A DNA stretch of 64,000 bases. Source: Centrapalus pauciflorus. Lineage: Eukaryota; Streptophyta; Magnoliopsida; Asterales; Asteraceae. A program made the position numbers and the translations under genes. The first letter of the stretch is position 1, and the number at the start of each line of letters is the position of its first letter. The notes below the pieces were generated by a model. It did not search any database. It had not been told where the DNA came from and saw only the letters and a program-made list of their open reading frames with translations. Shown here piece by piece: positions 13,214 to 23,884 of the stretch. The stretch covers positions 1,390,932-1,454,931 of the forward strand of contig JAANYP010004771.1 of assembly GCA_020465985.1 (NCBI GenBank), read 5' to 3'.

Positions 13214-14211
13214 TGGACTCATATCCGATCATCTTTCTTCTCTACCATTGGGCTTTGCAGCCGAGGTATCCTCAGTTTTGACTCGACCATGAAAATCTCA
13301 ATAGAGGTTTGACTACTCATTGCTAAGCTTGGGATTAAATTTTCTAATTATTATGTTGGTAAAATCAGCACAGGTGCTTTGATACTCTTGTTGTATGTGC
13401 CATACTGCCATTACAATTTTTATAGTTGCATCACCAGGCAAGTAGGAAAACATAAGCTTATATCTTAAGAGTTAAATATCACACCGGTCATATTAGAATT
13501 GTTGTAATCTACTTGACCAAACTTGCAAGCCACTCAAGATCGTGTTGGAAAACATTCAAAGTCGACTTATCAGTTGAGCTCCAGTTATTTGAGTAATTTG
13601 TCGCGTCGAGTTTGAATGTTTAACTACCCAACTCGTGATGCTAGCAAACCTTGTTGAACTTCTATAGATTTATGTATTTACAATTTTATATATAAATAGT
13701 TGAGCCACATGGTCCATTTCAAGTTTTTGTCAGAGTAGAGTCATCAAGTAATTGATCTATGTACTTCAAAATAGATTTAATAAACTATTGAGTTGAGTCA
13801 AGTTTGAGTGTATCAATGTCTTTATCGAATTTGAGCACGATCTTGAAATTTGAAATGGAGCTTTAAGTGTCAATGTGTCCAAGATACCGGTAGTTACTCC
13901 GATCACTAACACGTACTCATGTAAGCCATTCTGGAGGAATACTTGATTCATCAATTTTTAGTCTTCATCAATCTGGTATTTTATCCATTTTAGGTTCTAT
14001 AGACGCCTGCCCCCTTTTTTTTTTCTTTGTACTTTTTCGTTTTCTTTTTTCTCAACCTCGTGAATGTCTCTAAATAAGCTATCAGATCCTACCCTTCGTA
14101 TAAGGTGTTAAATAGCAACACCTTTTACAATTTTGAAAATATTAAGTTTAAATAGGGTATTTTGCGTAAAAACTTTTAAGTTGGATCATTATTACGATTA
14201 AAATCCCCGAT
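13214..14211. other. 3' flank of NAT10, no gene
   Basis: This holds the presumed NAT10 3' UTR and spacer. Several stretches repeat CAAGTTTGAGTGT and GAGTTGAGTC-like words, but I see no coding frame, RNA gene or clear element end before the LTR element begins. Confidence 0.5.
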
Positions 14212-14216
14212 CATTT
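14212..14216 (+). repeat. Target-site duplication CATTT (left)
   Basis: This 5-bp direct repeat is also found at 16886-16890 immediately after the 3' LTR. It is the duplication made by retroviral-type integrase. Confidence 0.9.
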
Positions 14217-14534
14217 TGATGCAATCAAGCCTGTGTGTATTGTTAGGCCCAAACGTATAGCCCAATTGCCCAACAAATTGAAGGACTACCAATTATAGGG
14301 TAAATGTCATGGCAGTGGAGATTTTATTATTACTATTATAGCTGTTTAATTCTCAGCCTTAGATTTTCCATTTGATGTTTTTGTTTTGAATGAATGGTTG
14401 TGATGTAAGATCCCCATATATTATTCCAAGGAATGCCAAGGAAAAAAGCAGAAAGCAATTACTGAATTTATCTTCCTTATTCTCTCTCTTCTGTATTTCT
14501 TCTTCATTTTTGCGCTGAAAGTTTAGCCCTAACA
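14217..14534 (+). repeat. 5' LTR of the chromovirus
   Basis: This 318-bp direct repeat starts TGATGCAATCAAGCC and ends GCCCTAACA. The next bases, TTGGTGCTTTCATTGA, occupy the primer-binding-site position but do not match the common initiator-methionine type (TGGTATCAGAGC); the tRNA was not identified. Confidence 0.92.
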
Positions 14535-14556
14535 TTGGTGCTTTCATTGATTTGGC

Positions 14557-14822
14557 ATGCTTACTCGTGCCAAAACCATGGAGGAACTCAAAGCTGTAAC
14601 AGAGGCAAACACTATTGCAATTTCTGAAATCAACGAAAAACTCACCAACCTTCTTTCTCGTTTACCCCCACCCACAAACCCCCAAAATCAAACGTTCACC
14701 GTTCGTCCCCCACGTTGCGAACTCTCATTCTTTGACGGGTCCAATCCTTTAGATTGGATTTTCCAGGCTGAGCGGTTCTTTTCGTATCATTCCACCCCTG
14801 ATGAACAACGTATGAACAACAT
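14557..14822 (+). pseudogene. Truncated gag N-terminus of the chromovirus
   Basis: The frame starts MLTRAKTMEELKAVTEANT, includes a Pro-rich stretch (LPPPTNPQNQ), and reaches the gag retrotrans-type segment FDGSNPLDWIFQAERFF...DEQRM. After about 14815 the similarity to gag stops and the frame runs on only to an out-of-register stop at 14911-14913. The capsid remainder and nucleocapsid zinc knuckle are gone. It would encode at most a short, non-functional gag fragment. Confidence 0.75.
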
Positions 14823-14825
14823 GCA

Positions 14826-16649
14826 TCCTCTTATTCACGCGAGATGTTTGCTATTACAAGTTCTGTTAAGAAATGGAGACAATATTTATTGGGCAGGCAG
14901 TTTGTCATTCTAACTGATCATCAAAGTCTTCGTCAATTGGTTTCTCAAACCATTCAGACTCCAGAGCAACAAAAATGGCTCACCAAACTTTTGGGGTTTG
15001 AATTCACTATTCAGTATAAACCTGGTATAAGTAACACCGCAGCAGATGCGTTGTCACGATGGTCTCCAGCAGCATCTGGAACTTTATTAGCACTTTCTTT
15101 TCCATCTGTGGGCTTGTTAGAGCGCATCCGCACTGCTTTGTCTAAGGATAGCTACTCACAAGAACTTATTGCGCAGCTTCAGCAAGATTCTGATGCATCA
15201 CCTGTGTTCACTTATCGTGATGGTCTTCTTTTCTTTAAGGAACGTATATATGTCCCTAATACGGAGGGATTACGAAAACAACTCATATCTGCTCATCATG
15301 ATTCTCTTATTGGTGGTCATTCTGGAATTCGTGCAACCGTACTACGCCTGTCTGCAAGCTTTTTCTGGCCTCACCTTCGCTCAGATGTACATTCTTATGT
15401 TACCAATTGCTCTGTTTGTCTGCAGATTAAACCCCAAAATTCAGCCCCTGCAGGACTCCTACAGCCTCTTCCTATTCCGACTCGTACTTGGGATGCCATT
15501 TCTATGGATTTTATTACGGGCCTACCTCCGTCTCACGGCAACACTTGCATTTGGATTATTGTGGACAGGCTCTCCAAATATGCCCATTTTTGTCCGCTGC
15601 CTGGGAATGTGACAGCAGCTAAATTAGCAGAACGTTTTGTTAGTGAATATGTTCGCCTTCATGGATTTCCAACTTCCATTGTCTCTGACAGAGACAAACT
15701 CTTCACAAGTAACTTCTGGAAAGAGCTTTTTCGACTTCAAGGCACCACACTTAATATGAGTAGTGCGTACCACCCTCAAACGGATGGTCAATCTGAGGTG
15801 GTTAACCGCTGCCTGGAAACGTACTTACGAGCAATTGCCGGCGATTACCCGACTAAATGGACTCGTTGTTTACCATGGGCTGAATATTGGTATAACACGA
15901 ACATCCACAGTTCCACAGGCTACTCTCCCTTCCATATTGTTTATGGTCACCCGCCACCACTAATCATTGATTTTATTCCTGGATCCACACAAGTTCATGA
16001 TCTGGACACCTGGCTTGAGGCTCGTAACACTCTCTTACGCGATGTTAAATTCAATTTACAACGTGCTCAACTCCGAATGAAGCACCAGGCTGACAAACAT
16101 CGACTCGATAAGGAGTTTTCGGTTGGCTCTTGGGTATATGTGAAATTGCAGCCATATCGGCAAAACTCGGTGGAATCTCGTTGTTATCCAAAGCTTGCTA
16201 AACGGTACTTTGGGCCATTCTTGATCCTTGCTCGTATTGGAAAAGTTGCTTATCGTTTGGAATTACCACCCACTGCTAAGATTCACAATGTCTTCCATGT
16301 TTCTGTTTTAAAATTGTGTCCTCAGGCACCAAACACTTTACAATCACCATTACCTACTTCTTTCACCGAAGGACAACCTACTTTCTTGCCTCAAGAGATC
16401 CTTCAAGTACGCAAAATCAAGGTTAATCATCAATGGAAAACTCAGGTTTTGGTTCATTGGCAACACACCACACATGAGGATGACACTTGGGAGGAGCTTG
16501 GTCAATTCCAACTCAGTTTTCCTGAATTTCAACTTGGGGACAAGTTGGCTCTTTTAGGAGACGGCAATGATGCAATCAAGCCTGTGTGTATTGTTAGGCC
16601 CAAACGTATAGCCCAATTGCCCAACAAATTGAAGGACTACCAATTATAG
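14826..16649 (+). pseudogene. 3' part of pol: RNase H, integrase, chromodomain
   Basis: The longest open frame starts at ATG 14844 (601 aa), but similarity begins a few codons upstream at SSYSREMFAI, so that ATG is internal to the original polyprotein. Seen in order: RNase H segment (ILTDHQSLRQL, ISNTAADALSR); integrase HHCC zinc finger (HH at HHDSLIGGHSG and CSVCLQIK); integrase core with D of SMDFITGLP, D of IVSDRDKLF and E of DGQSEVVNRCLE; a GPF-type module (KRYFGPFLILARIGKVAYRL); and a chromodomain (VLVHWQHTTHEDDTWEE). Protease and most of reverse transcriptase are absent. The stop codon is at 16647-16649, 80 bases inside the 3' LTR, so the last 27 codons are LTR sequence. Confidence 0.9.
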
Positions 16650-16885
16650 GGTAAATGTCATGGCAGTGGAGATTTTATTATTACTATTATAGCTGTTTAA
16701 TTCTCAGCCTTAGATTTTCCATTTGATGTTTTTGTTTTGAATGAATGGTTGTGATGTAAGATCCCCATATATTATTCCAAGGAATGCCAAGGAAAAAAGC
16801 AGAAAGCAATTACTGAATTTATCTTCCTTATTCTCTCTCTTCTGTATTTCTTCTTCAATTTTGGGCTGAAAGTTTAGCCCTAACA
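16568..16885 (+). repeat. 3' LTR of the chromovirus
   Basis: It has the same 318 bp as the 5' LTR with two substitutions. The first 82 bases overlap the end of the pol reading frame. It is followed at once by the CATTT target duplication (16886-16890). Confidence 0.92.
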
Positions 16886-16890
16886 CATTT

Positions 16891-18880
16891 TTCATTGAAT
16901 AAAACACCCGAACTGATTATAACTTAACAAAACGAGAATATTTTCAAAAACATATATATATTTGCAACTTGATGAACTGGTTCGATCTATTAACCAATGT
17001 TTCATTGCCAATGAATCTTCTCTCTGGTGAATTTGTTTGTTTTTGTTTTATGGTTCAAATCCATATTTTTTGTTGATATTTTTGTTCAAATTTGTGATTT
17101 TTTTTTTTGAAATTTATTTTTTCGGCAAAATTCTGGTGATTACTGGTGACTTGTTGACGGTGGTTTGTGACTTTCAATTGGGTTACAATTGGTAGTATCT
17201 TACTTTCGTGAGATTAGACCGATTGGTGATTTTTTGTGCAATGAGAATGATCGAAGATTTTAATCATAAAATGATTCAACTTATTATTATTATTATTTTT
17301 TTTTTTGCATAAAAATCTCATTCAAATGCAACATATATTTCATACCAAGAAACAAAGGAGATGGGTGGACACACTTTTTTATAAAACTTCTCATCTGATT
17401 GGTAAAGGTATGTTACGTTTCTTGTGTGTTAATTTATATATCATCAATACATAATTAAGATTTTTTTAAAGCATAATTACAGTGGTTTTATGCGGAACCT
17501 AAAATAAAATTTAATGGTTGAGTGATTAGAATTTGCTTTCACTTGTTATTCGTTGGCTTTTGAAAAATCCAATTATCTGTGAGTGTGAGTGTGAGTGTGA
17601 GTGTGTTGTAGTGGTCCCTTGTAATTAATTATGTTAACCCTTTTAAGATTAAAGAAAGACAACTTTGACTATATACGTACATGTGGCAGGCACACTTTCG
17701 AGTTCGACTTCTGTATTAAAGAAAGTGCAAGAATATCAAATTCAATATGAGACTTATATCTAAACATGGCTAAAAAGCTAAATAAAGTTTTCCACAAATC
17801 ATAACAAATAAAAAAGGGGAATAAAACCAAACACTTGAATACAAGTCTCTCTTTTCTTTTTAACACGGAATTTTTATTATCGGTGTAACTTTTTTTAAGG
17901 TAAATTTAATACTTAGATTTTTAAAATTTTTCCTAAGATGGATCGGGTCATCTACAAAATTAACAAATAAATAAAAAAATTTACTTAAAAAAGTACATAT
18001 TACAATACCATTAAAACTTAAAACCAATAGGTATCGCAAGTCTTAAAGTTTTATAGTTGTTGAATTCGAGTCTTCATCTATTGAAGTTTTAAAGTTTTAC
18101 AATTTTACAGTTGTCATACATACATACCTCAGTATTTTGAAAATTTATCGATGTCAAGTGACACCCCACGTCACTAACTAGGTCCGCCCCTGCTTTTAAA
18201 CATGAAATACCCAAATCATTGGTTAAATATATCCAACTCCTTTTGTATACTTTATTTATGTTACTCTGTTCTATAAATTAATCAAATTAATGTCTATTTG
18301 ATTTTTCGTTTATTATCAGTTCTAACATATAAATATGTTGAACAATCATATAATAACGAAATTTATATTTATATACCCTTAGCTTTTATTAATAATAAAT
18401 AAAATAACACATAATAATACCCCTTACTTAGGAAAATACTATTTGTATTATTCTAATTTCTTTATATTAATGTTATTTTTAGCATTTTATCATTTCCAGA
18501 AATTCCAGCTATCTTTCTAGTAGGATTATTCATAAACAAACTCAAATTGATACTTAATGATCTATAATGTTGTTTTAATACTTTGATGACTTTAATATAA
18601 CCTTTAGAATATTCTAACAATTAAAGACACACACATAACTCCGTCAAAAGAAGAAAATTTGATCGTGGAATAAATAAAAAAGGTCCAAAACACAACCCTT
18701 TTTAATGGTTCCTTGGATTTTGATTGATTGAAAATGTCATTGATATTTTATATAATAAAATCGCTCTCTTTAATAATTCCAAAAATAAAGACTAAAAGTT
18801 TCACTTAGTAATTTCTTGATCCTTTCGAATTGGCTGGTAAGTCACCTTGTCAACAACCAAATTCTTCCGTATCTATTGGT
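16891..18880. other. AT-rich intergenic DNA, no gene
   Basis: I see no conserved coding frame. It holds scattered T runs, a (GTGAGT)4-like hexamer repeat at 17579-17603, and AT-rich DNA of unknown origin. Confidence 0.5.
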
Positions 18881-19655
18881 TTCTGTATTTATTCTTGTGA
18901 TCTTTAAATATTATAAATATATTCTTGTAAAATTTTTTATTACACATATATATTTCTCTAAACTATAAATCTTACATACATATCCAAATGACTATTTTTT
19001 CCTAGCCAAGCCAGAGAATCTACCACCGATTGTCAAAAAATATCCCACTACGGGATAAGAAGCAAGGAAGGAGTGCCACTTTCAAAAATTATTTAAATGT
19101 ATTTTATCATTTAAAAAATATAAAATATCATTTTTCTTAAATAATTTATTATTGAATACCTAAATTACCCTCTTAAACCCCAACAAAAAACACTTCATCC
19201 TTTTCGTCCTCCTTACGTCGATCTTATTCTTCACGTTTGACGTTTCATCGTCATCGACTGTTGCAACATCGTTGACTACTCCAATCAACTGCTACATCGT
19301 CCTCCCCATGTAGCAACTCAATTAAAGGATTGGAGCCGTATTAAAACAGTCGGTTGAAGTCGTTGATTGAAGCAGTCGACGATGTAACAACAGTCGATAG
19401 AGATGAAACGTCAAACAATGAAAAATAAGGTGACGTGGCGACGACGAAAAGGAGTGAGCCATGTTTTGGTTGGGGGTTAAAAGGGTAGTTTAGGTATCTA
19501 GTAATAAATTAATTAAGTATAAAATGATAAATTAAAATTAAAATAGTTTTTGGATATATACGTGAGATTTAAAGGTTTAGAAAGATATATATGTAATAAA
19601 AAATTTACATATGTATATACGTAATATTTAAAATTTACAAGGATAAATTTGGAAT
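18881..19655. mobile_element. Large foldback (long inverted repeat) element
   Basis: Both halves are reverse complements over several hundred bases. Outer arm: TTTATTACACATATATATTT near 18940 pairs with ATATATATGTAATAAA near 19585. Inner arm: GACGTTTCATCGTCATCGACTG (19239-19260) pairs with CAGTCGATAGAGATGAAACGTC (19392-19413). The turn is near 19310-19345. The left arm has an extra segment of about 100 bp (about 19000-19110) with no partner. No coding frame is present. The ends are approximate and no target duplication was found, so the superfamily is open. Confidence 0.7.
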
Positions 19656-20297
19656 TCTCCCGACGTGAAAAAACACTCAACTTGGACTATTTTTGTGATT
19701 AAACCATTAATCATTTTTGTTGTCGCAAAAAACCCCCCAACCGACTAAAATTTATCAAAATATTAATTTCCCTTAAAAAGCTGATGATATGCAACCGGTT
19801 TAATCGGTTGCATTTTGTTTAAGGGGTTTTAAGTAATTTTGATTTTATTTTATAAATTGTCAATTTTACATTTATTAACAATAGTTCTTGACGTTTGAAT
19901 AATATTTAATATGTATTTCAAGGCAAATGTTACAAACTTTATATCTCTAAGACTAGCTTAATTAATTAAAGTGAATTCGTATTTCATTTTTTATTTTAGT
20001 ATATGTGTAATAGTGTAATACCTCGTATAAAAGAAGCAACTCATAATAAATTTATAAAGCCATCAAGTTCATACTTAATAGGAGGCAAAGTTTTTAATGT
20101 CATGAAGTTACTCATTTACGTCTAAAAGAATATAATTTTTTTTTAAATTAATGACATTCGTAAATTGTTTAAGTTATATTACACATCATTTAAAGTTTGA
20201 CATGTCATAAGAAAACTTGTTGCTATAATTATAAATAAAGAAAGAAATAGATCGTTATAATTGGTAAAATCTAAAATAGATTGTTATAATTATTAAA
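19656..20297. other. AT-rich intergenic DNA, no gene
   Basis: No coding frame is supported. A small perfect hairpin, GCAACCG/CGGTTGC, lies at 19792-19812, without context that would make it a terminator or RNA gene. Confidence 0.5.
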
Positions 20298-20306
20298 TTT
20301 TTAAAA

Positions 20307-20635
20307 GGGTTTAATATGGAAAAAATCAACATGTTTTCATGTTTTTTTTGCGATTTAGTCCCTCTGTGTTATTTTAATTTTAGTAAGTCATCAAGTTATT
20401 GTTTTTAATCCGGTTTTCGGAAAAAAAGTTTTCTTTTTCATAATCAACATTGTCTTTTTCCACAAAAAACTAACATGTTTTCACTATTTTTCTCCGTAAA
20501 ATCTACAAACTTAAAGACCTTTTTAAAAAAAATCCAAAAATCACAAACAAATATATTACTTAAAGATTTTATTAGTATAAAATAAAACGGATGGATTAAA
20601 CCGCAAAAAACATGTTGGTTTTTCATATTAACCCT
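20307..20635. mobile_element. Mutator-like MITE (GGGTTTA family), copy 1
   Basis: The left end GGGTTTAATATGGAAAAAAT is the inverted counterpart of the right end ...GTTGGTTTTTCATATTAACCC. TTTTTAAAA occurs on both sides (20298-20306 and 20636-20644), a 9-bp duplication as in Mutator-like transposons. The interior is non-coding. It shares termini with the copies at 22033, 34167 and 59083. Confidence 0.7.
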
Positions 20636-20644
20636 TTTTTAAAA

Positions 20645-21593
20645 TGAGTTGTTATAATGACAAATTTAGGCAAAGTTTGTTTGGATTTCTAATTAACCGT
20701 ATATAGAAATAGAATATCTTTTTTTTTTTAATAAATTTTTTTTTTCTGTTGTTGTTGACGGAGGCACAAGCTCCGTTTTAGCATGGAGCGACAAACGGAG
20801 AAAGATGTCTGGGAAGCCCTGAAAATATGAAATCTGTTGGGTGTAAACTGAGGGATCCCACTGAAAGGGACACTAAAATTACAAAAAAAAAAAAAAAGAA
20901 AAAAAAGAAAAAAGAAAAAAAGAGAGCGATTGACTGATTGAGGCCGCGGACAGATTCCGGTAAGGACAAAATGGTAAATACCAGTCACGTCTCCGTGTGG
21001 TCCTTTACAGGAGAGTGAGATGTTTTTGTGTTTGCATCTCATTCGCATTTAGTTGGTTGATCCCTATATTATATATCTGCATTTATTTCTTTTTTCATTT
21101 GTACCCCCCTTAATTTCTAGGTTTCTACAAAAAAAAAAACAAAAAAAAAAAAACTTTTCAAACTTCGTTTTCTTTTGTATGCTATTGATATAATGAACTC
21201 TTTTTATTTGGTTGCTTTACCATTATTTTTATTTATCGTCACACCGTATTTTATTTTGTTTTTAACTGTTTTTTATCCATTGGTCTTTTATTTCTATTAG
21301 AATTGATGAATTTTTTAGCAAAGCAATATATTAAGAGCACAGAACAAGAAACAATGTGAAGCGTTCTGTAAGGCAGCAAGCCCGAAATCAAACCCAACTA
21401 CCTTAAAAAACACCCGAAAGACACAACCAACTAAATTACAAAGTCATCAAGAAACTAGTATCTATCAAACTAAATAACACAATACCTCTTAGAAAGCAAA
21501 ACCAATGAAGAATCTTGTCTTTATAAAGACTCATACTTGCAGAGGAAGAGACCATTAGAATCTCAACACCATACGATTCACGAAAGATTGAAA
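20645..21593. other. Intergenic DNA with a GC-richer islet of unknown nature
   Basis: Bases 20745-21045 have higher GC and look less like simple repeat DNA, but they are interrupted by A-rich runs (20880-20920) and I find no conserved protein. Bases 21330-21590 are A-rich with a run of AAC/AAA-type words and may be the remains of a retroelement tail; this is unproven. Confidence 0.4.
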
Positions 21594-22430
21594 TCTATAT
21601 AATAAAAGAGAACACAAATTGACACATGTCTTCACGTTCCATCTAAAAAGATTTAGTACATTTTTTATTTCTAAAAAAAATAAAATAAAAAATATATATA
21701 ATTCATTATTTCTAATATCTATAAAGACTAATAAATATAAAAGATAAATATATATAGATAAGTACAAATCATATAAACAATATTAAAGATTTAAAGAGTA
21801 TACATAATATAGTATTAATAAAATCATATATTTATAACATTTTATTTATTATAAAATATATATAACATTATGTTACGTAAAATTAAAAATCCAAATTATA
21901 TCAATTAAATATATATAAATTTAGAAATAAAAAATTTAAAAGAATGTTAAATATAACTATTGTTCATGAATGTTTAAAATTGATGAATAAATAATATCTA
22001 TGATAAATATTGTTCTTTTATAGTATTATTTTGGGTTTATTATGAAAAAAATCAAAATGTTTTTAATGCTTTTGCGGGTTTTCGTCCCCTAATGTTATAT
22101 TTTCCAGGAAAATCCTTAAGTTAAATTTCTTTTAGTTTTGTGAAAATTGACCATTAGAGCCCAATTATAATTAATATATCGGGTTCTAATAATTTCACTA
22201 AACTAAAAAAATTTAATTTAAGGACTTTTATGAAAAAAAAATACATGGATGATTAGATGGACGAAAATTCAAAAAATATGAAAATATGTTGATTTTTTTC
22301 TCCATAATAAACCTTTTTGTTTTTTTTTATAAGAATTAACATTTATGTTTTAATTTTAAGTCTACATACATTTTATCAAACCAATTATTTATTAATAATT
22401 ATTCATATAATACGTGTGATCATAAACTAG
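21594..22430 (+). mobile_element. Non-autonomous Helitron with a nested MITE
   Basis: It starts TCTATATAATAAAAGAGAAC after an A and ends CATAAACTAG before a T, like the Helitron at 1344. ATACGTGTGAT near the 3' end is a weak hairpin. Its interior is interrupted by the Mutator-like MITE at 22033-22313. No Rep/helicase is encoded. Confidence 0.7.
22033..22313. mobile_element. Mutator-like MITE (GGGTTTA family), copy 2
   Basis: The left end GGGTTTATTATGAAAAAAAT is matched at the right by GATTTTTTTCTCCATAATAAACC. The flanking 9-mers do not match, so the target duplication has decayed or the end is altered. The interior resembles the copy at 34167-34449 (shared ATTATAATT...CCGGGTTCTAA-type words). 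It sits inside the Helitron at 21594-22430. Confidence 0.6.
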
Positions 22431-23054
22431 TCTTCATATAAAATAATTGATATTCTTATGCATATAATTTATTTATACTATATTTATAGAAAAGAAATTT
22501 GGTCAAGTAATTAAACACACATAGTTCCCTTATATAATGAATGGCCAAATTAGTTTTTCGTGTAATGACTAAAACTTGCTTTCCTAAAGTAAAACGTGGC
22601 AGACAAATTAAAACTTTATACATCTAACGATTGTATTAAAACAAATCTATATTGATCTATATGTATCTATAAAATAAAAAAGGACATGTTGCGTCATCAC
22701 GTTCCACTTAAAAAAATTAAACACAATTAATTAATTCTAAGATAAAATAATTTATTATAATTTATGTATATTTTATCTAAATAATTATTTATTAAAAATT
22801 ATTCACGTAATACATGGGTTCATAAAACAAATATTGTCACATGACATCATCACATTCCACCAAAAAAGATAACTACACTTTATTATTTCTAAAATAAAAT
22901 AAAGGATAATATAATTTATTATTTTTAATATCCATAAAGATTAATAAATATAAATATAAATACAATTTATTATTTCTTATATATTTAATTATTAATAAAT
23001 AGTTAAATTTAAATCTACATCCAAATTATATCTTATATATGTGTGTGTGTGTGT

Positions 23055-23238
23055 GATTCAAGAAAGAACCATAATGCATCGGAAAAACAATGGAGAACCA
23101 CAAATGCATCACAATTCTTGTGTGATGTATCATGAATTCCGCTTGATGCATCAGATTCGCTCGTGATGTGTTACCTAATTCAATGACTATAAAATGGTCC
23201 TCCGGTTTTCCTATACATTATGGTTCTTTCTTGAACCC
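23055..23238. mobile_element. Microsatellite-anchored inverted-repeat element, family A, copy 1
   Basis: The 184-bp element has inverted ends: ATTCAAGAAAGAACCATAATGC on the left and CATTATGGTTCTTTCTTGAAC on the right. The interior carries repeated GATGCATC/ATGCATCA words. It is flanked on the left by TATATATGTGTGTG and on the right by a TA tract (23240-23338). The interior matches the copy at 33459-33632. No coding potential. Confidence 0.65.
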
Positions 23239-23252
23239 TCATATATATATAT

Positions 23253-23338
<86 letters not shown>
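23239..23338. repeat. (TA)n microsatellite
   Basis: A nearly pure AT dinucleotide tract of about 100 bases with one ACATACA interruption near 23255. An open frame of Ile/Tyr repeats across it is a by-product of the repeat. Confidence 0.95.
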
Positions 23339-23344
<6 letters not shown>

Positions 23345-23884
23345 AAAGTAAAAAAGTTTACAAACGTTATAAAAAACAGCTTCAATTTATATCAGTTTAT
23401 TATAATAGTATTCTTATATTAATTTAAATAATTAATAGTGTTTGTTTTTATTTTTTACTTATATGCATTTTATATAAATAAACATTATTTAAAATATCCA
23501 CGTAATACACATGTCATAAATTAGAATATATATAATAAAAGAGAACATCAGATACTACATATCACCTGCACGTTTCACCGGAAAATATAAATACAACTTA
23601 TTGTTATAAAAAATTAAAAGATAAATCAATTTATTATTATATAAACTAATATTTCAATTTGTATCAATTAAAATATATTAAATTAACAATAAAAATTTAA
23701 AAGAAAAATAATAAAAACATCTACTATTTCTATCAATTTATAAAGTAAGAAAAATAAAAGTTACGACAAATAATAATAATATTCTTATATTATTTTAAAT
23801 AATTAATAGTTATATATTTTTATTTTTACTTATATACATTTTATATAAATAAATTTTATCAAAATACTCACGTACACGTGAGCC

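Larger units (their letters stand above)
14217..16885 (+). mobile_element. Internally deleted Ty3/gypsy chromovirus
   Basis: The element of 2,669 bp has 318-bp LTRs (14217-14534 and 16568-16885) that begin TG and end CA, and it is bounded by CATTT target duplications. The order inside is a gag N-terminus, then RNase H, integrase and chromodomain. The rest of gag, protease and most of reverse transcriptase are missing, and the frame changes at the join (about 14811-14826). The LTRs differ at two positions only (14507/16858 and 14513/16864), so the insertion is young. The short LTR and C-terminal chromodomain suggest a Reina-like chromovirus, which is a guess on clade. Being defective, it was probably mobilised by a full-length relative, unless the deletion came after insertion. 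Confidence 0.93.

Noticed and set aside
14359..14547. Minus-strand frame in the 5' LTR, repeated at 16710-16907
   Set aside because: It recurs because the LTR is duplicated; no protein similarity.
15169..15612. 147-codon frame inside the retroelement
   Set aside because: It is an alternative frame of the integrase region; the pol frame carries all conserved motifs.
19792..19812. Perfect 7-bp hairpin GCAACCG/CGGTTGC as a terminator or RNA
   Set aside because: No associated gene or U-tract; short palindromes of this size are expected in 64 kb.
20728..21048. 106-codon minus-strand frame with a poly-Phe core
   Set aside because: The poly-Phe comes from an A-rich tract and no family resemblance is visible.
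23168..23422. Open frame of alternating Ile-Tyr
   Set aside because: It is translation of the TA microsatellite.
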